In this document: piece by piece, positions 1 through 6,571 of the stretch | How the letters are laid out: the number at the start of each line of letters is the position of its first letter | Numbering within the stretch: the stretch's first letter is position 1 | NCBI RefSeq assembly: GCF_023277115.1 | Contig: NZ_JALQCS010000001.1 | Coordinates: 558,001-622,000 of the forward strand | Direction: 5' to 3' | From: Acidithiobacillus acidisediminis | Lineage (GTDB): Bacteria; Pseudomonadota; Gammaproteobacteria; Acidithiobacillales; Acidithiobacillaceae | Length of the DNA: 64,000 bases | The notes under the pieces: model-generated | The model's input: the letters and a program-made list of their open reading frames with translations, nothing else | Told to the model about the DNA's origin: nothing | Databases searched by the model: none | Translations under genes and position numbers: made by a program

Positions 1-240
1 CCAGAAAAACTGGCGGAAGATCGAAATCTCCGGGAGGCTCTGCAACGTTGTGTGGCGGATTTGCCCGAGGCACAGCGTATGGCGTTCGTGCATCGGGAAT
101 GGTTGGGCGAGGATACCGCCTACTGTGCCCAGCAGCTTTTGACGAGCATCAATCACTTGGCCGTTTTGTTGCACCGGGCACGATTGCGCATCGCCCGTTG
201 CCTCGAGGCACTATTTCCGCAGGGAGAGGCGCGTTCGTGA
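1..240 (+). CDS. ECF-type sigma-70 factor, C-terminal part (partial)
   Basis: The reading frame is open from base 1 and ends at TGA 238-240, so the N-terminus lies outside the window. The visible 79 residues look like sigma region 4: the ADLPEAQRMAF start is the usual 'LPe.qR' entry to the region, followed by a helix-turn-helix in which LLTSINHLAVLLHRARLRI resembles the recognition helix and the RLHRAR-like tail of ECF factors. It would guide RNA polymerase to stress-type promoters. The next gene starts inside its stop codon (GTGA) and encodes a zinc-finger protein of anti-sigma type, the standard partner arrangement. The substrate promoters cannot be inferred from here. Confidence 0.75.
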   Translation, partial: PEKLAEDRNLREALQRCVADLPEAQRMAFVHREWLGEDTAYCAQQLLTSINHLAVLLHRARLRIARCLEALFPQGEARS

Positions 241-584
241 AGTATCGTCACCTCATGTTGACCTGTAAGGAGGCGGCTCAAGAAATCTCCAAAGCGCAGG
301 ATGGCCGCTTATCCACGCGCGAGCGTTTAATGCTGGCGATGCATCTGCTCTTTTGCGCCTCCTGCCGACAATACCAACGACAGGTACATTGGCTGAGCGA
401 AGTCTCCCGGAAATTGTTGGCACGATGGAGTGATCAACGCTTAGGCGAGGATTTCAAGCAAGGATTGCGTGAGCGATTGCGTCGATGCGACGCGACGGGA
501 CAGGCAACCGATCTCTATACGAATCCGTCGGACGATGAGACCGGTGGAGACCGCAGTGACGCAGACAGCAGGAGTCCGAAATGA
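237..584 (+). CDS. Putative zinc-finger (zf-HC2-like) anti-sigma factor
   Basis: Starts at GTG 237, overlapping the sigma stop codon by GTGA, with GGGAGAGG about 8 bases upstream. An in-frame extension to 48 would overlap the sigma gene and has no ribosome site. The product is about 115 aa, with Cys near residue 12, then an H...CASC cluster (MHLLFCASC), the spacing of the zf-HC2 anti-sigma zinc-binding domain. No membrane segment follows, so it would be a soluble anti-sigma factor. The tail is acidic and polar. It probably holds the upstream sigma factor inactive; the inducing signal is unknown. Confidence 0.6.
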   Translation: MKYRHLMLTCKEAAQEISKAQDGRLSTRERLMLAMHLLFCASCRQYQRQVHWLSEVSRKLLARWSDQRLGEDFKQGLRERLRRCDATGQATDLYTNPSDDETGGDRSDADSRSPK

Positions 585-931
585 GTAAATTAGCGATTGT
601 GTTGCTTTCCGATATGAAGGATCCAGTAAAAGTAGAAATGGCCATGCGCTATGCATTAGTGGCCAAACAAGAAAACGTACTAAAAGATATACGGTTCTAT
701 TTCTTTGGTCCTGGGGTGCGTGTTCCCGGGCAGGTTATGGGAGATCAACAAGCACTCCGGGAAGTTCTTGACCAACTTCTGGACAGTGGCATAGCAACGG
801 TCGCTTGTATCTACAATGCACGCCAAGCAGGAGAGGAAGAAAATCTGCGCAAGGCAGAGATCGAGGCAAAAGCCATTGGTTCGGAATTGACGCGTCTGAT
901 AGCGGATGGCTATCAGCTCCTGTCCTTTTAG
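581..931 (+). CDS. DsrE/TusD-like small sulfur-relay family protein
   Basis: A 116-aa soluble protein whose start overlaps the anti-sigma stop codon (ATGA). It opens with a beta strand (KLAIVLLSDM) and carries a second hydrophobic strand before YFFGPGV, resembling the Rossmann-like DsrE fold. One cysteine occurs in VACIYNARQ near residue 85, about where TusD/DsrE proteins carry their sulfur-accepting Cys. In sulfur oxidizers such proteins carry persulfide or act as accessory factors. Co-transcription with the sigma/anti-sigma pair suggests a redox or sulfur stress response. The exact subfamily cannot be fixed by eye. Confidence 0.5.
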   Translation: MSKLAIVLLSDMKDPVKVEMAMRYALVAKQENVLKDIRFYFFGPGVRVPGQVMGDQQALREVLDQLLDSGIATVACIYNARQAGEEENLRKAEIEAKAIGSELTRLIADGYQLLSF

Positions 932-1101
932 AATGCGCCGAGCGATGACAATCCGCATGCACACAAAAGTTCTCTTCAGCATACTGTTAGCCGCCAGCCT
1001 GTCTTTGGTGGTCTTTACCCCGGCCGATGCCAGTACTTTGGCAACTGGCCAGCAAACCGTTGAGCAAAAGCTGTGGACGCAGACGCTGCCGAAACAGTTA
1101 A

Positions 1102-2250
1102 GGAAGCTCTGACCTAGCCTAAAAAGGTGCGCCTTGTCCCCAGTATTGACCTAAGCACGTTGCTATCAGGTCACTTATCCGTCAAATTCCCCCATTTTCT
1201 GGAGAATTATTGGATATTGGGCACACCACTCCCTACGCGGCCAGGAGATATCTCCTCAGCATGTACAGATTGGCCAAGGCAAAGAGCGTGGTCAGTTGAG
1301 CACCGTTCTTGGCCAGACCCCGATATCTGGTTCGCTGATAACCGAATTGGCACTTCAGCACCCGGAAGGCGTGTTCTCCCCGGGCACGGATCCGGGCAAT
1401 GGCGCGGTTGTAGCGCTTGAGGGCCGCCAAGCCGGTTTTCTGCCCAGGATAGCGTCGCCGCGCTACCGCGTTCCGTATGCCTCGGGCCACCAGCGTGTCA
1501 TGCACCTGGGGATAGTCATAGCCCCGGTCAGCGAGGACCACCGACTCCTCTCCGGTAAGGAGCCCCTCCAGCCGCTGATGATCCGGTACCTTGGCCGCCG
1601 TGAAGTCCACCGCCTGTACGATACCTTGGAGATCCGTTGCCACATGCGCCTTCATCCCGAAATACCACTGATTCCCTTTCTTGGTGGAACTCATCTCTGG
1701 ATCCCGCTTGCGGTCTCGGTTCTTGGTGGAGCTCGGGGCGTGAATCAAGGTGGCATCCACGGTCTTGCCTTCCTGCAGCAAGAGCCCTTTCTCCTGCAAC
1801 ACGGACTGCACCTCGGCAAAGATGGCCTGGGCAAGCGCATGGCGCTCCAGTAAGCGGCGGAACTTCAGGATCGTGGTCTCATCGGGAACGAAGTCCCGAC
1901 CCAAGTCGATACCGACGAATTGACGGAGCAGAGGAACCTCGTACAGGGCCTCTTCCATCCCCGGATCGGAGTAGCCGAACCATTGCTGGAGAAAGTGGAT
2001 CCGCAGCATCCGCTCCAAAGGCATAGGTTTGCGGCCGCTGCCCCCCTTGGGGTAGTGCGGCTCGATCAAGGCCACAAGCCTGGCCCAGGGAACCACGGCA
2101 TCCATCTCGGCCAGAAAGCGTTCTCGCTTGGTCTGCTTGCGGCGTCGCGACAGGCTGGGCTCCTCGGCAAAGGTTATCTGTCCGGACATGGATAGCATCT
2201 CCTCGCTACTCGGTCAGCCCATTGTATCAGATGGCTAAATCAGAGACTCC
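1102..2250 (-). mobile_element. IS5-family insertion sequence, complete, with TTAA target duplication
   Basis: The two ends form imperfect inverted repeats: GGAAGCTCTGACCTAGCC at 1102-1119 and, on the reverse strand, GGAGTCTCTGATTTAGCC ending at 2250. Both are flanked by TTAA (1098-1101 and 2251-2254), the 4-bp YTAR-type duplication expected for IS5-group elements. The element is 1149 bp and carries one transposase gene. It inserted into the Dsb-like gene. The intact duplication and intact transposase indicate a fairly recent event. Confidence 0.9.
1233..2189 (-). CDS. IS5-family DDE transposase
   Basis: Encodes about 318 aa. I chose the ATG at 2189 because GAGGAG lies 9 bases upstream; an ATG three codons earlier abuts that site. 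The N-terminal region (RMLRIHFLQQWFGYSDPGMEEALYE) is the IS5-group domain. The catalytic acids appear as DATLIHAP, LADRGYD, and the glutamate in RARGEHAFRVLKCQFGY near the end. All three blocks are intact, so the transposase is probably functional. It catalyses cut-and-paste movement of the surrounding 1149-bp element. Confidence 0.92.
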   Translation of the reverse strand: MSGQITFAEEPSLSRRRKQTKRERFLAEMDAVVPWARLVALIEPHYPKGGSGRKPMPLERMLRIHFLQQWFGYSDPGMEEALYEVPLLRQFVGIDLGRDFVPDETTILKFRRLLERHALAQAIFAEVQSVLQEKGLLLQEGKTVDATLIHAPSSTKNRDRKRDPEMSSTKKGNQWYFGMKAHVATDLQGIVQAVDFTAAKVPDHQRLEGLLTGEESVVLADRGYDYPQVHDTLVARGIRNAVARRRYPGQKTGLAALKRYNRAIARIRARGEHAFRVLKCQFGYQRTRYRGLAKNGAQLTTLFALANLYMLRRYLLAA

Positions 2251-2779
2251 TTAACGTATATCCAGGATGGTCACGGCGGACCGGTTATTTATGATTTTCA
2301 GGACCCAAACTGCCCGTACTGTCATGCCCTTTATGAAAACGAAGCCCCGCTCATATGGGAAGGCAAGTTGACCGTGCACTATGTACCTATAGCAATCCTG
2401 ACGCCGGAGAGCGCGGGAGAAGCGGCGGCATGGCTATCATCGCCGCATCCAGTGCAAACGCTGCAGCATTTTGAAGCGATCGTGGGAACCGCATTTCAAA
2501 CGGGGGATTTCGCGCATCTCCCCCATGTACAGGTAACGGCAAAAATCCGCGAGGAACTGCAGGAAAACAAGAAAATGTTTCTTGAGTTAGGTTTTGATGG
2601 CTGTCAAACAGCGCCACGGATTGAACAGATTTAAGATGAAATCAGCGGCATCATTGACCATGTCGAGGCATGCCAGAACGCGCATTTGACCATTTTATAT
2701 CAAATGGTTGATCTGCCAGTAATGCTTTGGAAGACTGTTCAATATTCTGCGCTAATGGCTGTTCAACCGATGATGCTGC

Positions 2780-3292
2780 TTGACAAACAAACCTTTCTGT
2801 GACGGCTCGCATCAACGAGTGGGCTTTGACGGTACGGAAACGGCCGATCGCCGGGCCTATTTAGACCAAGCAAAGCGCATTCCGGGTCCGGTTATGTCGC
2901 TCACAGATGTCGAGAGCCTGTGCTCAGCCGCACGTTTTTGTGATCCCAATGGACAAGTCTGGAATCTCGTCTTAAAAACAGACCACCCAACGTCCCAGCA
3001 GCATTTCGTTACCCAGACGTGCGACTGTCCATCAGGTCGACTCGTCGCCTGGGACGACAAAACAGGCGAGGCTGTTGAGAAGGCCTTCGAGCCCTCTATT
3101 GCGCTGATTGAAGATCCTGACCAACACTGCTCTGGCCCAATCTGGCTCCGAGGCTACGTTCAGATCTATGGCGTCGATGGTTTCGCCTATGAACTCCGTA
3201 ATCGCGTTACGCTATGCCGATGTGGTGCGTCCAAGAACAAGCCCTTCTGCGATGGCTCGCATATCGCCATTGGGTTTATTGATCGGCTCTAA
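2780..3292 (+). pseudogene. CDGSH iron-sulfur domain protein, 5' part decayed
   Basis: A second CDGSH motif is complete (LCRCGASKNKPFCDGSH, bases about 3207-3260), and the first survives only as TNKPFCDGSHQRVGF. Each CDGSH motif (3 Cys, 1 His) binds a 2Fe-2S cluster, so the ancestral protein would have carried two clusters. The only available start is a TTG inside the first motif. Bases 2768-2785 still resemble the missing CRCGAS codons but with frame-breaking changes, so I read this as a truncated remnant. Upstream sequence 2635-2770 is open in one frame but not recognisable. Confidence 0.65.
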
Positions 3293-3478
3293 TCGAGTGC
3301 AGATCAGTTCCTCTTGCACACAAAAATCTCACAAACCATATCCATGCGCCCCTTGCTTGAGGCATAGGTTCCCAATGTCCGCTTTCAGTCTTTTGCTGTC
3401 CAAACCCTTTGACGCTCCGGCGGTATGACTCCGTGGGTACCGCCTGTCAGGTGCTCCAGGTCAGTATAGCTATCGGTG
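3293..3478. other. Intergenic junction between redox genes and mobilization operon
   Basis: Convergent gap between the CDGSH remnant (plus) and the relaxase end (minus). I see no gene, repeat or clear terminator in it. It probably marks the edge of the mobile backbone, because the regulatory motif and gene content change across it. Confidence 0.3.
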
Positions 3479-5017
3479 TCACTCCAGTTCAACATCGTTG
3501 CGGTCCGGTCCAGCCTTCCTGGATTCCCGTTCTTGCTTCTGCTTCTCCCGCTCTGCCCTCTGCTTCTCTTGCGCCTTCTGACGCTGCCGATCCAGAAGTT
3601 GTTCGTGCCAGTACCGCTGGAAGCCGGTGCTCGCTTCCTGGGCGGGTTCCATCCCGGCATTCAGCGCGTCGTCCAGAGCCTTTTCCGGGATACGCACCGG
3701 GCCCGGCCTATCTGGGATCGTCAGCCCATAGTCCTCGACGGCGGAGTAGGAGATGGTCTTGCCGTCCCTCTCGAAGGACTTGCCCTCGATGGCGACCAGA
3801 TGCCGCAGTTGCAGGTCCTGGGACGCACGGGCTTTCTCGATGGCCGCGTTCTGATAGACGATGTGCGCCCGATAGTCGGTGCCCTCGATGAGGATGTAGC
3901 TGCGGTCGTACTGCTCGTCCAGGCCGGTGCCCAGCACCCGGCCTACCAGGCGTTCCCCCGGCCGGAGCCTGGTCACCTGGGGCGGACAGCGGGGTTCGGT
4001 CATGAGGGCGCGGGCATGGGCGACCATCTTCGTGCGGGTCTGCAGGATTTCCAGTTCCCGCAACGCCTTGGTCCAGCCCGCCTCCAGCGCCCAGGTGGAG
4101 GAAGCGATCTTCTGGGCCAGCCCCAGCCGCTCCAGGGACTCCAGCCGCCGCATCCGCAGTCGCTGGTCGGCGTAACCCCGGTCTCGGGGTTTCCGGACCA
4201 CCTCGGCAAGAAAAGACATCCCATCGGGCAAGGGCTTAGCCTGCCGTTCGATCTCCCGGTCCAGTGGCGTCAGTTTGCGGGCATCTATCTGCTGCTCTTT
4301 TGCCCGCTGGACCTCGGCGGGGGAGCGATAGCCCAGACGCTCGGTAGCCACCTCCGACGCCAGATCGCGCATCCCCTTCCGGATCAGGTCCGGGGCGATC
4401 TGCAAGCCGTTATTGCCGCGGATCAGCAGATGCACGTGCGGATGCCCGGTATTGTAGTGATCAATGGCGGCCCACTCGACCTTTTCCGGGTGCCCGGTCA
4501 GGTGCGGAGCCAGCCGGGCCATGTAGTCGCGGGTGTACTCCCGCAAGTCCAGCCGGTCGCCGTCTTCCGGGGCCAGAATGACCTTGAACAATCGGGGATC
4601 ACCAGCCAACTGCCAGTCTTGCAACCGGGATGCAAGCGAAACCTTATCCTGCTTGGCATCGAAGCCATGCCCCTTCTCGCCATCTTTCTGGGCATCCTCA
4701 CGCTCCAGATAACTCCCATGGGCCGCCCACTGTCCCTGCTTGCGGTTGGGAACGTAGTTGACCTTCACCGTCGCCCGTCGGGCGGCTCCGGCATTCGGCG
4801 CACCGCTCGGCGCGGGCTTGAGCGCTCGGCGGCCAGACAGGATGCCCGATACCGCCTTTGCCCCGGTCATCGATCGGGGCAGCGCCCGCCGCTCCGCCGT
4901 GATCCGGCGCAGGACGCGGGCCGCCTGAGGCCGGCCGCGCCGTTCCTCTTCCTCGATGGTACGGCCGCGAACGAAGGATTTGCCCGATACCGACGTATCA
5001 GATCGCTTCTCGCTCAC
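3479..5017 (-). CDS. Relaxase (VirD2/DUF3363-like mobilization nuclease)
   Basis: Product of 512 aa starting at GTG 5017, which overlaps the stop of the upstream gene (GTGA). A longer frame reaching 5521 is only a shadow of that gene. The core includes VNYVPNRKQGQWAAHGSYLE (around residues 85-105, containing the likely catalytic Tyr) and IDHYNTGHPHVHLLIRG (about residue 180), the three-histidine metal motif of relaxases. The C-terminal half matches the DUF3363 layout and ends in a highly charged coiled tail. It would nick oriT and pilot the strand to the coupling protein at 56.2-58.7 kb. Last gene of the topB operon. Confidence 0.85.
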   Translation of the reverse strand: MSEKRSDTSVSGKSFVRGRTIEEEERRGRPQAARVLRRITAERRALPRSMTGAKAVSGILSGRRALKPAPSGAPNAGAARRATVKVNYVPNRKQGQWAAHGSYLEREDAQKDGEKGHGFDAKQDKVSLASRLQDWQLAGDPRLFKVILAPEDGDRLDLREYTRDYMARLAPHLTGHPEKVEWAAIDHYNTGHPHVHLLIRGNNGLQIAPDLIRKGMRDLASEVATERLGYRSPAEVQRAKEQQIDARKLTPLDREIERQAKPLPDGMSFLAEVVRKPRDRGYADQRLRMRRLESLERLGLAQKIASSTWALEAGWTKALRELEILQTRTKMVAHARALMTEPRCPPQVTRLRPGERLVGRVLGTGLDEQYDRSYILIEGTDYRAHIVYQNAAIEKARASQDLQLRHLVAIEGKSFERDGKTISYSAVEDYGLTIPDRPGPVRIPEKALDDALNAGMEPAQEASTGFQRYWHEQLLDRQRQKAQEKQRAEREKQKQERESRKAGPDRNDVELE

Positions 5018-5622
5018 AAGAGTCCCCAGAAAGTCACCAGCAGAAACAGCATCAGCAGCAGGAACCCGGTAACCTGCCAGATGCGCCGGGTAACTCGATC
5101 GTCCCTGGCCTGCACCAGGCAGGCGAGGCCCGACAGCAACAGGAGCAGCGCCCCGGACGGGGCCATCAGCAACGCGCCCACGGCTCCACTCGACAGCCAG
5201 CGGGGCGGCCGCCCAACGGCGAGGAGGTACCCGTAGCCGGTACCCAGAGCGAAGGCGATGACCAATGCAGACAGGACCCCAAGCAGCGGATAGGCCCAGG
5301 CCCCCCAGGGCTCCGGCACACCTCGCTCCGCTTCGCCCGCATTGGCCTTTGGCTGCGTCGGCTGGGCCTCTGGTTCCCTGGAGGGGCTCCCCTGCTCTGG
5401 ACTGGATCGGGAAGCGGGACCACGCTCCAGCGCCTCGGCAATGGCGGCGGGACTTTCCCCCATAGCCGGTTCGGGAGCCGGAGGAAGTTGCATGGCCTTT
5501 CCAAAAAGCCTCCCGGCCCACCTCCAGCGCGGCACCCAGACCGTGCCGCCCGGCGTGTCCTTGCGCAGGGCGCGGGGCGGAATGTACGGCTTATTCTGAA
5601 AGTCGGATTTCGTCTTCTGCAT
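5014..5622 (-). CDS. Membrane protein in mobilization operon
   Basis: About 202 aa from ATG 5622, preceded by GGAGGAATGGGGTG. The first half is soluble and Pro/Glu-rich; the second half has three membrane segments (WAYPLLGVLSALVIAFALG, a Gly/Ala/Leu segment SGALLLLLSGLACLV, and TGFLLLMLFLLVTFWGLL at the very C-terminus). It overlaps the genes on both sides: its start lies within the 90-aa gene and its TGA overlaps the relaxase GTG. I do not recognise the family. Coupling to the relaxase suggests a membrane anchor or accessory of DNA processing. Confidence 0.65.
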   Translation of the reverse strand: MQKTKSDFQNKPYIPPRALRKDTPGGTVWVPRWRWAGRLFGKAMQLPPAPEPAMGESPAAIAEALERGPASRSSPEQGSPSREPEAQPTQPKANAGEAERGVPEPWGAWAYPLLGVLSALVIAFALGTGYGYLLAVGRPPRWLSSGAVGALLMAPSGALLLLLSGLACLVQARDDRVTRRIWQVTGFLLLMLFLLVTFWGLL

Positions 5623-5863
5623 CACCCCATTCCTCCAGGATACGACGACGGGCATAGCCGATCAGGTCTTCCTTCCGCGTCCGGTAAAATCCCTCCAGCA
5701 GGAGGCGCTTGACGAGCATCTCCGCCTCGTCGCCCAGGCTTGCTGCCAGCCAGTCGGCCAGCTGCGTCTCTGGATCCACGGAATAGGCGGCGTACAGCAG
5801 GGGTAGATACCGTCGCGGGTCCTGCAATAACCGCGTTGCCCGCTCTTTCACCTCCGGCGTCAC
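5591..5863 (-). CDS. Small hypothetical protein of mobilization operon
   Basis: A 90-aa, Arg/Glu/Leu-rich, probably all-helical soluble protein starting at GTG 5863, which overlaps the HIRAN stop codon by GTGA. Its 3' end runs 32 bases into the following membrane-protein gene. There are no cysteines or recognisable motifs. Its place in a chain of overlapping genes supports that it is translated. Function unknown. Confidence 0.6.
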   Translation of the reverse strand: MTPEVKERATRLLQDPRRYLPLLYAAYSVDPETQLADWLAASLGDEAEMLVKRLLLEGFYRTRKEDLIGYARRRILEEWGDAEDEIRLSE

Positions 5864-6159
5864 AGCCAGAACACCACGATCTTTTGCCCGTTGGCGCCCG
5901 GGGTACGGATCTGCACCCGGCCTTGCAGGACCTTGCCCTGATCCAGCGCCTGAAGCACGGCACGGCGGTTATTGTCCTTACGGTAAAGCCAGCCCACGGG
6001 AACGTCTGGCCGGGTATCGAGCCAAACGCCTACCGCGTCCGGGTCATAGGGATTACGGGTATCCCGGCGCAGAAAGACCGCATTCTCGGCGGGCAGTCCG
6101 GTCATCCCGGTCGCCGCGGGGAACTCCCGGTTAAAGGCTAAATTCGATACCCGGCGCAT
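5860..6159 (-). CDS. HIRAN-domain protein
   Basis: A 99-aa single-domain protein from ATG 6159 (an extension to 6219 would run further into the acyltransferase gene). The segment NREFPAATGMTGL, then LRRDTRNPYDPDAVGV and VPVGWLYRKDN, follows the HIRAN pattern, a domain that binds 3' ends of single-stranded DNA and occurs in SNF2-type helicases such as HLTF. A free-standing HIRAN between topB and the relaxase fits a role in recognising DNA ends during strand processing. That role is inferred; the domain call rests on motif pattern. Confidence 0.65.
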   Translation of the reverse strand: MRRVSNLAFNREFPAATGMTGLPAENAVFLRRDTRNPYDPDAVGVWLDTRPDVPVGWLYRKDNNRRAVLQALDQGKVLQGRVQIRTPGANGQKIVVFWL

Positions 6160-6571
6160 GGCGCTCCTCTCCTTTCTCCGCGACAAAACCCCTTGGCCCG
6201 GCACGCACTGCGAGGACATCGGGGCAGGTCTGGCGGATGAGCCATTGGGCGCCCGGGCGGTCCGGGCGATCCGGTCCCTCCCGAAGTCCGGTTCCCTGCG
6301 GAAAGAGCGCCACGGCGTTTCCGCCCCGCAAAGCCCTTGCCAGGGTCCGCAAACCGAAGGGGCTTTCCGAATCTAGGGCTATCATCCGGTGTCCCCCCGC
6401 CATGCGCCCGTAAGTCCGCAGCAAGCGGGACCAGACAGGGTGGCGGGCGTAATCGGGATCGATGGGGAACAGCGCCCCGCGCATCCCGACGGCATGGGTC
6501 AACCACCAGGCCAGCCGGGGTCCATCCAGCAGCGAGGTATGGGGACGGGCGAGGATCAGCAGACCGCTCAT
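6131..6571 (-). CDS. Small LPLAT/PlsC-like acyltransferase
   Basis: Product of 146 aa from ATG 6571, overlapping the topB stop by ATGA. It has the acyltransferase signature blocks: RPHTSLLDGPRL (H-x4-D catalytic dyad) near residue 10 and ALFPQGTGLREG (the FPEGTRS block) near residue 90. The family normally transfers acyl chains to glycerophosphate lipids and is 200-250 aa; this version lacks an N-terminal membrane anchor. A lipid acyltransferase in a mobilization operon is unexpected, so the substrate should be left open. Confidence 0.65.
   Translation of the reverse strand: MSGLLILARPHTSLLDGPRLAWWLTHAVGMRGALFPIDPDYARHPVWSRLLRTYGRMAGGHRMIALDSESPFGLRTLARALRGGNAVALFPQGTGLREGPDRPDRPGAQWLIRQTCPDVLAVRAGPRGFVAEKGEERHAPGIEFSL

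Larger units (their letters stand above)
945..2634 (+). pseudogene. DsbC/DsbG-like thiol:disulfide protein, split by an IS element
   Basis: The gene begins at about 945 with a signal peptide (VLFSILLAASLSLVVFTPADA) and is interrupted at 1101 by the insertion sequence. Removing bases 1102-2250 and one TTAA copy restores one continuous frame: ...PKQL then TYIQDGHGGPVIYDFQDP and a CPYC active site encoded just after 2290, ending at TAA 2632-2634. CPYC preceded by 'YDFQDPN' is typical of periplasmic DsbC/DsbG isomerase or reductase domains. The reconstructed protein is about 180 aa, shorter than the usual 230-250, so the C-terminus may also have decayed. The inserted copy cannot make the catalytic domain with its signal peptide. 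Confidence 0.75.

Noticed and set aside
3476-5236. 586-aa plus-strand frame antisense to the relaxase
   Set aside because: Mirror of a GC-rich real gene; the minus strand has the relaxase motifs and overlapping operon starts.
5017-5521. N-terminal extension of the relaxase frame to 5521
   Set aside because: It overlaps a membrane-protein gene in another frame; GTGA coupling at 5017 gives a better start.
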